Counted from the first letter of the stretch, positions 26,052 through 34,271 are shown. The stretch is 42,806 nucleotides of DNA from Comamonadaceae bacterium (GCA_947450765.1 CANFXC010000018.1:1-42806), one strand, 5' to 3'. The notes: a model not told the origin generated them from the sequence alone. Numbers and translations: made by a program.

Positions 26052-27005
26052 ATGATCGATGAGCGCATCAAGTTACGCCATTTGCAGTGTTTTTTGGCTG
26101 TGGCGCAACACGGCAGCCTGCAAAAAGCCGCCGATGTGTTGTCCATCACACAACCGGCGGTGTCCAAAACACTGAAGGAACTCGAAGCCTTGGTGAGCGT
26201 GCGGCTGTTTGAACGCGGTCGCCGTGGTGCCGTGCTGACGCGCAGCGGTGAGACATTTTTCCGCCACGCCGGGGCCAGCGTGAACGCGCTGCGCGAAGCT
26301 GTGGCCAGCGTCTCACCGACGCGGCAACACACGCAAGCAATCGTCACGTTGGGCGTGTTGCCGACGGTCGCGCCCTGGCTGATGCCGCAGCTGCTGGCAC
26401 AACTCGATCAGGTGGCCGCCAGTGGCGGGCTGGCGCTGAGCCTGACGATTCACACCGACCACAACCCGGCGCTGCTGACGCAGCTGCGCCAGCGCGAACT
26501 CGACCTGGTGATTGGCCGCTTTGCCGAGCCCGTGCACATGCTCGGACTGACGTTTGAAAACCTCTATGCCGAGCCGCTGGTGCTCGTCGTCCGGCCGGGC
26601 CATCCGCTGTTGCAAGATACCGCGCTCAGCGCCAACCCGCTGGCGCATTTGTCGGCCTTCACGCTGGTGTTGCCGCTACAAGGCACGGCGATCAGGCTCA
26701 CCGCCGACAACTTTTTCGTGGCCCGTGGCCTGAGCCAAGCGCTACGCACGGTAGAGATGCTGGCGGTGTCGGTGGCGCGCAGCTACACCGCCAACAGCGA
26801 TGCCGTCTGGCTGACGCCTGCGAGTGCGGCCCAAGCCGACCTGGACGCCGGCGTGCTGAGCGCCCTGCCCGTCAGCATGCACGGCACTGAAGAACTCGTC
26901 GGGCTGACGATGCGTGCCGACGCGACACCTAGCGACGCCCAACACGTGGTGCTGACAGCGGTTCGCCAACTGGCGGCCGTGCGGCGTGGTCAGGTGACCG
27001 CTTGA
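26052..27005 (+). CDS. pcaQ: LysR family regulator PcaQ
   Basis: A 317-residue LysR-type regulator. The winged helix-turn-helix is at about residues 5-65 (IKLRHLQCFLAVAQHGSLQKAA, split, and ITQPAVSKTLKELE). The effector domain contains GVLPTVAPWLMPQLLAQ and DLVIGRFAEP, typical of PcaQ. In known systems PcaQ activates pcaHG-type genes in response to beta-carboxy-muconate. Divergent location from pcaHG supports the name. It converges with the methyltransferase gene after 23 bases. Confidence 0.9.
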   Translation: MIDERIKLRHLQCFLAVAQHGSLQKAADVLSITQPAVSKTLKELEALVSVRLFERGRRGAVLTRSGETFFRHAGASVNALREAVASVSPTRQHTQAIVTLGVLPTVAPWLMPQLLAQLDQVAASGGLALSLTIHTDHNPALLTQLRQRELDLVIGRFAEPVHMLGLTFENLYAEPLVLVVRPGHPLLQDTALSANPLAHLSAFTLVLPLQGTAIRLTADNFFVARGLSQALRTVEMLAVSVARSYTANSDAVWLTPASAAQADLDAGVLSALPVSMHGTEELVGLTMRADATPSDAQHVVLTAVRQLAAVRRGQVTA

Positions 27006-27028
27006 TCGCACCCGTTAAATAACGCCAA

Positions 27029-27934
27029 TCAAGCCACCCCAAACCGCGCCTTCAACTCACCCAGCCCCAACTCGTCCAACACCTGCGTCAAGCGTTCGCG
27101 GGCTGCGTTGATGGTGGCAGCGCGTGGCTGGTCGGGCCGGCTGGCCAGAATCAATTCGTTCTTCATCGAATGCTCCCAGCCGACCAACTCGGTGACGGTG
27201 ACGTCGTAGCCATGCGCTTCGAGTTGCAGGCAGCGCAACACATTGGTGATCTGGCTGCCGAACTCGCGGGTGTGCAGCGGATGCCGCCACAACTCGGCCA
27301 AGGGCGTGCGCGCCAGCGACAACACGCGGCCTTTTTTCAACACACCAGCCACCTCGGCCTGACAGCACGGCACCAGCACCATGTGGCGGGCTTGCCGCGC
27401 CAAGCCAAAGGCAATTGCATCATCGGTGGCGGTGTCGCAGGCGTGTAGCGCGGTGATGATGTCCACCACCGCCGGCAACTGGTCTGAGGCGGTGGCTTCC
27501 TGCACCGACAAATTCAAAAAACTCATGCGCGCAAAGCCGAGTCGACTGGCCAGCTCACGTGATTTGGCGACCAGCTCCGGGCGGGTTTCAATGCCGTAGA
27601 CATGGCCGCTGGTTTTTTCAGCGCGATGGGCGACATTGAAAAACAAGTCGTACAAGATAAAGCCCAAATACGACTTGCCTGCGCCGTGGTCAGCCAACGA
27701 CGGCGCCGGGTTGCGCGCAAAAGCATCGTTCAGCAATGGCTCGATGAACTGGTACAGGTGATAGACCTGTTTCAGCTTGCGCCGCGTGTCTTGATTCAGC
27801 TTGCCTTCCCGCGTCAGGATGTGCAGCTCTTTGAGCAATTCAATCGACTGACCGGGGCGAAGTTCTTCAATCACTTGTGCGGCCGGCGCGGGTTTTGAAT
27901 GTTTGCTGTCGTTGGGTTTGTAGGGTTTTGGCAT
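27029..27934 (-). CDS. Class I SAM-dependent methyltransferase, GSTCD/Methyltransf_32-like
   Basis: A 301-residue cytoplasmic protein. After an N-terminal basic tail and a helical region (LKELHILTREGKLNQDTRRKLKQVYH, split), the Rossmann motif I variant LADHGAGKSYLGFILYD appears at about residue 80, then VYGIETRPEL (acidic end of beta-2), ALHACDTATDDAI (motif IV) and VPCCQAE. The HACD and PCCQ blocks are typical of the Methyltransf_32 family, which includes human GSTCD and bacterial rRNA/tRNA-type candidates. The substrate is unknown. It converges with pcaQ and is divergent from ohr. Confidence 0.8.
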   Translation of the reverse strand: MPKPYKPNDSKHSKPAPAAQVIEELRPGQSIELLKELHILTREGKLNQDTRRKLKQVYHLYQFIEPLLNDAFARNPAPSLADHGAGKSYLGFILYDLFFNVAHRAEKTSGHVYGIETRPELVAKSRELASRLGFARMSFLNLSVQEATASDQLPAVVDIITALHACDTATDDAIAFGLARQARHMVLVPCCQAEVAGVLKKGRVLSLARTPLAELWRHPLHTREFGSQITNVLRCLQLEAHGYDVTVTELVGWEHSMKNELILASRPDQPRAATINAARERLTQVLDELGLGELKARFGVA

Positions 27935-28011
27935 GAGTGGCTGAGTCTAACTTCTGCTCTGAATGGTATGGTCCAACTCAACTTAGACAACCACCTTCAG
28001 GAGTATTTTCA

Positions 28012-28440
28012 ATGGTCACCAAACTCGACAAAGTCATTTACACAGCACACGCAACAGCCACTGGCGGTCGCGATGGCCGGGCCGTCAGCTCGGACAATCT
28101 GCTCGACGTGAAATTGGCTCCGCCCAAAGAACTCGGCGGCATGGGTGGCGCGACCAACCCTGAGCAGTTGTTTGCAGCTGGCTACGCGGCTTGCTTCTTA
28201 GGTGCGCTCAAACACGTTGCCGGCGTGCAAAAAGTGGCAGTACCTACCGACGCATCTATCGCCGCCAGCGTCGGTATTGGCCAGATTCCTGCAGGCTTCG
28301 GCATTGAAGTCAAACTGGTGGTGAGCCTGCCGGGTGTTGACCGCGCGGTGGGTCAGCAGCTGGTCGACGCAGCGCACTTGGTCTGCCCGTACTCGAATGC
28401 CACCCGCGGCAACATCGTCGTCGACTTGTCACTGGCTTAA
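28012..28440 (+). CDS. ohr: Organic hydroperoxide resistance protein (Ohr)
   Basis: A 142-residue thiol peroxidase that reduces organic and fatty-acid hydroperoxides in the cytoplasm. The catalytic Cys61 (GYAACFLGAL) and resolving Cys125 (HLVCPYSNATRGN) are both present, as are Arg20 in GGRDGR and Glu51 in NPEQLF, which complete the active site. That places it in the Ohr group, not the OsmC group. AGGAG lies 8 bases before the ATG. No OhrR-type MarR repressor gene is adjacent. A hairpin and srkA follow. Confidence 0.93.
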   Translation: MVTKLDKVIYTAHATATGGRDGRAVSSDNLLDVKLAPPKELGGMGGATNPEQLFAAGYAACFLGALKHVAGVQKVAVPTDASIAASVGIGQIPAGFGIEVKLVVSLPGVDRAVGQQLVDAAHLVCPYSNATRGNIVVDLSLA

Positions 28441-28447
28441 GAATGCC

Positions 28448-28462
28448 TGGGGCCAAGCCCCA
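28448..28462 (+). terminator. Short hairpin between ohr and srkA
   Basis: TGGGGC-CAA-GCCCCA is a perfect 6-bp stem with a three-base loop, 7 bases after the ohr stop. There is no T-run; it may only attenuate read-through into srkA. Confidence 0.35.
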
Positions 28463-28473
28463 CAATCGGTGCC

Positions 28474-29562
28474 ATGAACGATATCCCCGATGGCAACCGC
28501 GCTGACAGCACACAAGGCACTGCCGACAAAAACGGCACTGCCGCACATCCGTATGAATTTCTCACGCCGGATGTGGTGCTCGATGCACTGGCCAGCGTGG
28601 GTCTGTGGGGCGATGGCCGACTGACGGCGCTGTCAAGCTACGAGAACCGCGTCTACCAAATTTCACTCGAAAGCCCAGCACCACCTGAAGGCAACGCTGG
28701 CGGCGCAGGCGACACCGTGGTCGCCAAGTTTTATCGCCCAAGCCGCTGGAGCGATGCACAAATTTTGGAAGAACACGCCTTTGCGACCGAGTTGATGGCG
28801 GCCGAAATTCCGGTCATCGGTGCCTTGACATTGAATGGCCAAACGCTGCACCACTTTGCCGGTTTTTCATTCAGCGTCTCACCACGTCGCGGTGGCCGCA
28901 GACCCGAGTTGGAAGACAACACCGTACTCGAATGGATTGGGCGCTTTCTGGCGCGCATTCACAGCGTTGGCGCCCGCAGCGCTTTCACCGACAGGCCGGC
29001 GCTCAACATCGACACCTTCGGCTTCGCCAGTCGCGACCTTTTGTTGGCTGGCAACCACCTGCCGCTGGACATGGAGTCGCGCTGGCGCAATGCGTTTGAA
29101 GAAGCCATGCAAGTGGCCCAAGGCGTGATCAACAACGTTGGCAGCGTGCACACGCTCAGGCTGCACGGCGACTGCCATCCCGGCAATATCTTGTGGACGC
29201 CCGAAGGCACGCTAGGCGCTGGCCCGCACTTTGTCGACCTGGATGACGCGCGCACCGGCCCGGCCGTGCAAGATATGTGGATGCTGCTGTCCGGCGACCG
29301 CCCGCAATGCACGCGCCAACTTGGCGCCTTGGTGGACGGCTATGAAGAATTTCGTGAGTTTGACCGGCGCGAGCTGGCCTTGATCGAACCGCTGCGCACC
29401 CTGCGGCTGGTGCACTACAGCGCTTGGTTGGCCCAGCGCTGGAGCGACCCGATTTTCCCTATCAACTTTCCCTGGTTCGGCTCCAGCGACTACTGGAAAG
29501 GCCAAGTCGACATGCTGGTGGAGCAGACCGAAGCGATGCAAGCCGCACCGCTGGTGGTCTGA
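28474..29562 (+). CDS. srkA: Stress response serine/threonine protein kinase SrkA (YihE/RdoA)
   Basis: A 362-residue APH-fold kinase. The N-lobe includes LSSYENRVYQIS and VVAKFYRPSRWS, with the ATP-binding Lys. The catalytic loop LHGDCHPGNILW and the metal-binding FVDLDDARTGPAVQDMWMLL are intact. SrkA homologues protect against envelope and oxidative stress and counter programmed death in E. coli. The N-terminal 25 residues are low complexity. The gene follows ohr on the same strand, consistent with a shared oxidative-stress setting. No clear ribosome site is seen. Confidence 0.9.
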   Translation: MNDIPDGNRADSTQGTADKNGTAAHPYEFLTPDVVLDALASVGLWGDGRLTALSSYENRVYQISLESPAPPEGNAGGAGDTVVAKFYRPSRWSDAQILEEHAFATELMAAEIPVIGALTLNGQTLHHFAGFSFSVSPRRGGRRPELEDNTVLEWIGRFLARIHSVGARSAFTDRPALNIDTFGFASRDLLLAGNHLPLDMESRWRNAFEEAMQVAQGVINNVGSVHTLRLHGDCHPGNILWTPEGTLGAGPHFVDLDDARTGPAVQDMWMLLSGDRPQCTRQLGALVDGYEEFREFDRRELALIEPLRTLRLVHYSAWLAQRWSDPIFPINFPWFGSSDYWKGQVDMLVEQTEAMQAAPLVV

Positions 29563-29580
29563 GCGGCCGCACGGCCGCTC
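29561..29580. terminator. Bidirectional-type hairpin between srkA and FAH gene
   Basis: GAGCGGCC-GCAC-GGCCGCTC, an 8-bp perfect GC stem with a four-base loop, begins inside the srkA stop codon and lies between two converging genes. There is no T-run on either side, so termination may need Rho. Confidence 0.5.
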
Positions 29581-29592
29581 ATCAAGCCTTGC

Positions 29593-30465
29593 TCAGCGGA
29601 CTGGATTGTCCAAAGAACCAATACCGTCGATCTCAATGCGCAATTGATCGCCCGACACCAAGTACTTCGGCGGCTTGAAGCCAATGCCCACACCGACTGG
29701 CGTGCCGGTGGCGATGACGTCGCCGGGGTACAGCGTGATGCCGGCCGACAGCACTTCGATCAGTGTAGGGATGTCAAAAATCAGGTCTTGGGTTGAGACG
29801 TCTTGGCGCAACTCGCCGTTCACGTAGCCACGCATGCGCGTGTTGGTGCCGTCGAGTTCGTCGGCGCTGACCAACCACGGGCCCATCGGGCAAAAAGTGT
29901 CGAAGGACTTGCCCAACAACCACTGTTGATGACGGCTTTGCCAGTCACGCGCAGTGACGTCGTTGATGATGGTGTAACCCCAGACATGGCTCAGGGCGTC
30001 TTTGGCTGTAATGCCTTTGCCGCCGCGCCCGATGATGACGGCCAACTCGGCTTCGTAGTCAATCGCGGTTGACGCTGCTGGCATCTCAACGGTTGCACCG
30101 GTGCCGATCACGGACTCGGGCACTTTGCTGAAATAGATCGGGTGCTCAGGAATGGCACCGCCCGATTTGGCGCTGCTGTCAAAGCCGCTGCCAGCGAATT
30201 CTTTGGCGTGCTCGAAATAGTTTTTACCGACGCAAAAAATGTTGCGGCGTGGACGCGGAATGGGTGCGCGAAGCGTCACGTCGGCCAGCGCGAGGGCGGG
30301 CAACAAAGCCGGCAGGCTCTCGCCTTTGGCTTGGCGCTCGATGATGGGCAAGGCGCCCAGTTCACGCTCAGCCAAGCTCAAGTCGAACGGTTGGACTGAC
30401 TTCAAGTCGCTGGACACCAGACCGACGCCGGGCTGACCTTGATGATTGAACGCTGCGATTTTCAT
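29593..30465 (-). CDS. Fumarylacetoacetate hydrolase (FAH) family protein
   Basis: A 290-residue cytoplasmic enzyme of the FAH fold. The core runs from about residue 70: FCVGKNYFEHAKEF, then DYEAELAVIIGRGGKGI (metal-binding Glu residues), GYTIINDVTARDWQ (third acidic ligand), GKSFDTFCPMGPWLV and GDVIATGTPVGVGIGF. Family members hydrolyse C-C bonds in beta-diketo acids, hydrate dienoates or decarboxylate oxaloacetate, so the reaction is not fixed. It is divergent from two Bug protein genes across a 170-base gap with a palindrome, suggesting a shared regulon for uptake and breakdown of one organic acid. Confidence 0.87.
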   Translation of the reverse strand: MKIAAFNHQGQPGVGLVSSDLKSVQPFDLSLAERELGALPIIERQAKGESLPALLPALALADVTLRAPIPRPRRNIFCVGKNYFEHAKEFAGSGFDSSAKSGGAIPEHPIYFSKVPESVIGTGATVEMPAASTAIDYEAELAVIIGRGGKGITAKDALSHVWGYTIINDVTARDWQSRHQQWLLGKSFDTFCPMGPWLVSADELDGTNTRMRGYVNGELRQDVSTQDLIFDIPTLIEVLSAGITLYPGDVIATGTPVGVGIGFKPPKYLVSGDQLRIEIDGIGSLDNPVR

Positions 30466-30553
30466 AGGGTGTCTCTCTGTGTTGTTGGTCTGTCAAAGTG
30501 TGCCGAGGCAAGCCGAGTTAGGGATTCCGCTGACGCCAGAATATCATTGGAAT

Positions 30554-30567
30554 GTTAGCATGCCAAC
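30554..30567. promoter_or_regulatory. 14-bp palindrome in the FAH/Bug divergent promoter
   Basis: GTTAGCATGCCAAC is symmetrical at 12 of 14 positions around GCATGC. It sits midway between the divergent FAH-family and Bug genes, which suits an operator, for example for a GntR-family regulator. No regulator gene is adjacent. Confidence 0.45.
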
Positions 30568-30635
30568 TGGCTTTGAGGCCTGCGCTGGAGTCCCGCGTCT
30601 GCCGCCTTATCCCCCAAAACGACCAGGAGACCTTT

Positions 30636-31604
30636 ATGAAACAACGTTCCACATTACTGGCTGGCTGGCTACTTTGCGCGGCCACTTTGGCCGGTGCACA
30701 AACCACCTGGCCGACCCGCGCCATCACCATGATCGTGCCTTTCCCGCCGGGCGGTCTGGCCGACTTGGTAGCACGCCCAGTGGCTGAAGCCATGTCTCGC
30801 GACTTGGGCCAGCCGGTGGTGATTGAAAACCGCGGAGGTGCGGGCGGCGGCATTGGCATGAGCGTTGCGGCCAAGTCCAAGCCTGACGGCTACACCATCT
30901 TGATGGCGCTGTCCTCGCTCACCGTGATCCCCGAAGCGGACGTGTTGCTGGGTCGGCCCGCCATGTTTGCGCTGCAAGACTTGCGGCCGATTGCACGCTA
31001 CACCGCCGACCCCACCGTGCTCGCCGTGCGCGCCGAATCACCCTGGAAAACGGCGCAAGATTTTGTCAACGACGCCAAGAAACGTCCAGGCGCTATCAAC
31101 TACGGCTCGTCAGGCAACTACGGCACCATGCACGTACCAATGGAGATCTTGGCGCAGAACACCGGCACCAAGCTCACCCACATTCCGTTCACCGGCGCCG
31201 GTCCGGCCGTGGTCGCTTTGTTGGGCGGCCAAATTGACGCGGTGGCTTCTGGCCCGGCTACGGTGCTGCAACAAGTCAAGGCCGGCAAGTTGCGCGTCTT
31301 GGGCCATTGGGGCAATGGCAAGCTGACGGCCATGCCCGAGCTGACCAGCCTGAAAGAAGCTGGCATCAACGCCGACTACGCGCAGTGGTCTGGCCTCTTT
31401 ATTCCAGCCGCCACGCCAGAGCCGATTGCCCAGCGCATTCGTGCCGCTGCCCGCTTTGCGGCGCAAGACGCACGCGTCAAAGAAGTCATCTTGAACGCTG
31501 GCAGCCCGGTGATGTACCAAGATAGCGCTGACTTTGAAAAATACGTGCAGGCCGATGCCAAGCGCATGGCTGAAGTCGTCAAGAAAATGGGCAAGGTCGA
31601 GTAA
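30636..31604 (+). CDS. Bug family tricarboxylate-binding protein
   Basis: A 322-residue periplasmic protein with a signal peptide of about 21 residues ending AGA before QTTWP. The mature start, PTRAITMIVPFPPGGLADLVARP, and NYGSSGNYGTMHVPMEI are the Bug hallmarks. AGGAGA lies 5-6 bases ahead of the ATG at 30636, deciding the start over the longer open frame. It is followed 51 bases later by a second Bug gene. Ligands of this family are usually di- or tricarboxylates, amides or nicotinate-like acids. No TctAB genes are present. Confidence 0.9.
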   Translation: MKQRSTLLAGWLLCAATLAGAQTTWPTRAITMIVPFPPGGLADLVARPVAEAMSRDLGQPVVIENRGGAGGGIGMSVAAKSKPDGYTILMALSSLTVIPEADVLLGRPAMFALQDLRPIARYTADPTVLAVRAESPWKTAQDFVNDAKKRPGAINYGSSGNYGTMHVPMEILAQNTGTKLTHIPFTGAGPAVVALLGGQIDAVASGPATVLQQVKAGKLRVLGHWGNGKLTAMPELTSLKEAGINADYAQWSGLFIPAATPEPIAQRIRAAARFAAQDARVKEVILNAGSPVMYQDSADFEKYVQADAKRMAEVVKKMGKVE

Positions 31605-31655
31605 GCGACCACAGGTTCAGCTGACATTCACAATTTATAAAAACTGGAGACCCAC

Positions 31656-32642
31656 ATGCGCCGTCAAACATTCCTTCGCAGCAGCCTCGCCGTCATCGGC
31701 CTCGCCAGTGTGCTGGCCCACACCACGGCCTCAGCCCAAGTTCAGGCCTACCCGAACCGCGCCGTCAAAATCGTGGTGCCTTTCGCAGCCGGCGGCCCAG
31801 CCGACGTCTACGCGCGCTTCATCGCGCAGCGCCTGACGGAGGCTCTCGGTCAGTCTTACATCATCGACAACAAACCCGGCGCGGGCTCCGTCATCGGCAC
31901 CGACGTCGCGGCCAAATCTCCGGCTGACGGCTACACGCTGCTGCTGATGTCGAACACCCACACGGTCAACGAAACGCTGATCCCGAACAAGCCGTTTCAC
32001 TTGATGCGCGATTTTGTGGCCGTGGCGCCTATCAACTATTCAGACTTGGTGCTGGTCGCCAATCCAAAAGTGCCCGCCAACAACTTGAAGGAATTCATCG
32101 CGTACGCCAAGGCCAACCCGGGCAAGCTGAACTACGCGTCTTCAGGCCCAGGTACGCCTTACCACATGGCTGGTGAGCTCTTCAAAAGCATGGCCGACAT
32201 CAACATGGTGCACGTGCCCTACAAAGGCAGCTCGGGTGCACGTACCGACGTCATCGGCGGCCAGGTCGACGTGATGTTCGACGCTGTGACGACCATGGCC
32301 GAACAGGTGCGGGCGGGCAAAGTCAAAGCGCTCGCCACCAGTGGTCAGCGCCGGTCCGACGTGTTGCCTGAAGCGCCTACGCTGAGTGAGGCGGGCGTGC
32401 CGGGTTACGAAGCGACCATCTGGCTCGGGCTGATGGCCCCCATCGGCACACCCAAAGCCATCGTCGACAAGCTCAATGAAACCGTCTCTAAAATCGCCAG
32501 CCAGCCTGACGTCAAGCAAGCTTGGACCAAGCAAGGCGCGGTGCCCATGATCATGAACCCGGTGGTCTTCGACAAGTACATGCGCGACGACATCGCCAAG
32601 TGGAACCGCGTCATCAAGACCGCCAACATCAAACTCGACTGA
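31656..32642 (+). CDS. Bug family tricarboxylate-binding protein with Tat-like leader
   Basis: A 328-residue Bug/TctC-type protein. The leader MRRQTFLRSSLAVIGLAS carries a twin-arginine-like RRQTFL motif and ends ASA before QVQAYPNRAVKIVVPFAAGG. The blocks NYASSGPGTPYHMAGELFK and VPYKGSSGARTDVIGGQVD are typical of the pocket. TGGAGAC precedes the ATG by 5-6 bases. It lies tandem to another Bug gene, which it resembles only at family level. It is 8 bases upstream of the ModA-like gene, so the three are one transcript. Confidence 0.9.
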   Translation: MRRQTFLRSSLAVIGLASVLAHTTASAQVQAYPNRAVKIVVPFAAGGPADVYARFIAQRLTEALGQSYIIDNKPGAGSVIGTDVAAKSPADGYTLLLMSNTHTVNETLIPNKPFHLMRDFVAVAPINYSDLVLVANPKVPANNLKEFIAYAKANPGKLNYASSGPGTPYHMAGELFKSMADINMVHVPYKGSSGARTDVIGGQVDVMFDAVTTMAEQVRAGKVKALATSGQRRSDVLPEAPTLSEAGVPGYEATIWLGLMAPIGTPKAIVDKLNETVSKIASQPDVKQAWTKQGAVPMIMNPVVFDKYMRDDIAKWNRVIKTANIKLD

Positions 32643-32650
32643 CACCCTTC

Positions 32651-33349
32651 ATGAACACCCTTCACCTGCTCAGCGGCGGTGCCGCGCAAGCCCTGGTCAC
32701 CCGTTTACAAGACCGCTTTTTGACCCTGCAAGGCGACGCCATCGAGGCAACTTTTGGCGCCGTCGGCATGATGAAAGACAAACTGCTAGCCGGCGCCCCC
32801 TGCGACGTGCTGATCTTGACCGACGCACTCATCGCGCAGCTCACGACCAGCGGCCAGGTCGCGGCCGGCACAGCGCAAGCCTTGGGTGTCGTCAAAACAG
32901 GCATCGCGGTCAAATCCGGCGAAGCCCGTCCGGCCGTCGCCACACGCGCCGAGCTCAAAGCCGCGCTGCAAGCCGCCAGCGGCATCTACTTCCCAGACCC
33001 GGTCAAAGCCACCGCTGGCATTCACTTCATGAACGTGCTCAAGCAGCTCGGCCTCGACAAAGAGCTGGCAGATCGCCTGCACACCTTTCCAAACGGCGCC
33101 GCCGCCATGACGGCCATGGCCAAATCTTCAGAGAAGGGGCTGATCGGCTGCACCCAAGACACCGAGATTTTGTACATCGAAGGCGTCGACCTCATCGCCG
33201 ATTTGCCAAAAGAGTTCGAGCTCGCCACGGTCTACACCGCAGCGGTTTGCACGGGTGCGAAGGCGCCTGAATCGGCGGCTGCGTTGATTGGCTTGCTGGC
33301 TGGGACGAAGGCTGCGGGCTTGCGGGTTGAATGTGGGTTTGAAAGCTGA
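32651..33349 (+). CDS. ModA-like substrate-binding protein without a signal peptide
   Basis: A 232-residue protein with a type II periplasmic-binding fold like the molybdate-binding protein ModA: LLSGGAAQALVTRL near the start, then GAPCDVLILTDALIAQL, GIYFPDPVKATAGIHFMNVLKQLG and IGCTQDTEIL. It starts at an ATG 8 bases after the Bug gene and has no hydrophobic leader, so it would stay in the cytoplasm. That is odd for a binding protein. Upstream in-frame sequence lies inside the Bug gene and gives no leader either. A cytoplasmic sensor, carrier or enzyme-like role for an organic acid is possible. Molybdate binding is not supported, since no modB or modC is near. Confidence 0.78.
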   Translation: MNTLHLLSGGAAQALVTRLQDRFLTLQGDAIEATFGAVGMMKDKLLAGAPCDVLILTDALIAQLTTSGQVAAGTAQALGVVKTGIAVKSGEARPAVATRAELKAALQAASGIYFPDPVKATAGIHFMNVLKQLGLDKELADRLHTFPNGAAAMTAMAKSSEKGLIGCTQDTEILYIEGVDLIADLPKEFELATVYTAAVCTGAKAPESAAALIGLLAGTKAAGLRVECGFES

Positions 33350-33370
33350 GGTTTTTTTCAAGCAGAGCCT

Positions 33371-34135
33371 TTAAAGCCCAAGCAAGCGCGTGAGCTCCTG
33401 CACCGCCTTGCTTAAAAAAGGCAAAATCTCGGCAACCCGTTTTTCCGTCATGCGCGTTTGCGTTGCCGCCACAGTCACGGCGGCAACAGCTGTGCCGGCA
33501 GAACTTTTAACGGGCAAACCGAGTGCCCTGACGCCGGGTACCGCTCGGTTGCCGATCAAGGCATAGCCGACTTTTTGAGCGCGTGCGCAATGCCGGCGAA
33601 TCTCCTCCGCATCTAGGTTACCGTAGACGCTCAAGCGAGGGGCCACGGCATCCAGCACCTGACTCACCTCAAGATCGTCCAGGCTACTCAACAATGCCAG
33701 GCCGCCAGCACTGACACCCAAGGGCTGCCTGCTGCCCACTGGCACAGCTGGCGTTTGAATCTGGTATTTTCCTTGTATCCGGCTTAGGCAAACCGCGTCG
33801 TTGCCACTGCGAACAAATAGAAAACTCGTGTCCCCGGTGCTGTCGGCCAGCTCTTCTAGGATGGGTGCCGCGATATCGCGCAAATTGAACTGGTGCGCCG
33901 AAGCAAGATCCAGCTCAAACACCAGCGGACCCAGCGTGTAACGCCGAGTCGCTGCGTTTTGAATCAGCATGCCCTCCAATACCAATGCCTTCAGCAGGCG
34001 GTGGGCGGTCGGTCGCTGCAGTTGCATGTTGTGTGCGACATCGACCAACCGCATGCCTGTGTGGGTATGCAGTGAAATCAGTTTGAGTGCTCGTACCGCG
34101 CGCGTGATGGTTTGTGCGCCAAGGGTTTTGCTCAT
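33371..34135 (-). CDS. IclR family transcriptional regulator
   Basis: A 254-residue IclR-type regulator. The N-terminal winged helix-turn-helix is at about residues 10-65 (TITRAVRALKLIS, MRLVDVAHNMQLQRPTAHRLLKALV). The effector domain contains DTSFLFVRSGNDAVCLSRIQG, the glycine-rich GVSAGGLALLSSL and the C-terminal VAAVTVAATQTRMT, near where ligands bind in relatives. It is divergent from the PuuE-like gene across a 263-base gap that holds a good promoter flanked by two identical 14-bp sites, its likely targets. It converges with the ModA-like gene after 21 bases. Confidence 0.88.
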   Translation of the reverse strand: MSKTLGAQTITRAVRALKLISLHTHTGMRLVDVAHNMQLQRPTAHRLLKALVLEGMLIQNAATRRYTLGPLVFELDLASAHQFNLRDIAAPILEELADSTGDTSFLFVRSGNDAVCLSRIQGKYQIQTPAVPVGSRQPLGVSAGGLALLSSLDDLEVSQVLDAVAPRLSVYGNLDAEEIRRHCARAQKVGYALIGNRAVPGVRALGLPVKSSAGTAVAAVTVAATQTRMTEKRVAEILPFLSKAVQELTRLLGL

Positions 34136-34158
34136 ATTTTTAGGTTTGATCTTTTCAT

Positions 34159-34172
34159 TAGTCCAAATAGTA
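34159..34172. repeat. 14-bp direct repeat, copy 1, in the IclR/deacetylase gap
   Basis: TAGTCCAAATAGTA, identical to 34258-34271 and 99 bases upstream of it. This copy overlaps an inverted repeat ATTAGT-N12-ACTAAT (34157-34180) and lies just upstream of the -35 box at 34191. Confidence 0.7.
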
Positions 34173-34190
34173 GAACTAATTTAATTCCGA

Positions 34191-34220
34191 TTGACATGCA
34201 CATCCTCCTAAAAATATCAT
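34191..34220 (+). promoter_or_regulatory. Predicted promoter of the PuuE-like deacetylase gene
   Basis: A perfect -35 box TTGACA (34191-34196) is followed after 18 bases by TATCAT (34215-34220), a five-of-six -10 match. It would give a leader of about 170 bases before the ATG at 34399. It lies between the two 14-bp repeats. Confidence 0.6.
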
Positions 34221-34257
34221 GAAATTGATTTTCAAGTGGGCGTATTGAGCTTCTTCA

Positions 34258-34271
34258 TAGTCCAAATAGTA
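34258..34271. repeat. 14-bp direct repeat, copy 2, downstream of the promoter
   Basis: A second identical TAGTCCAAATAGTA, about 38 bases after the -10 box. Two identical sites on either side of a promoter suggest repressor binding with DNA looping or roadblock. Confidence 0.7.

Noticed and set aside
32651-33349. Assignment of the ModA-like gene as molybdate-binding protein modA
   Set aside because: It lacks a signal peptide and has no modB or modC neighbours; the context is organic-acid binding.
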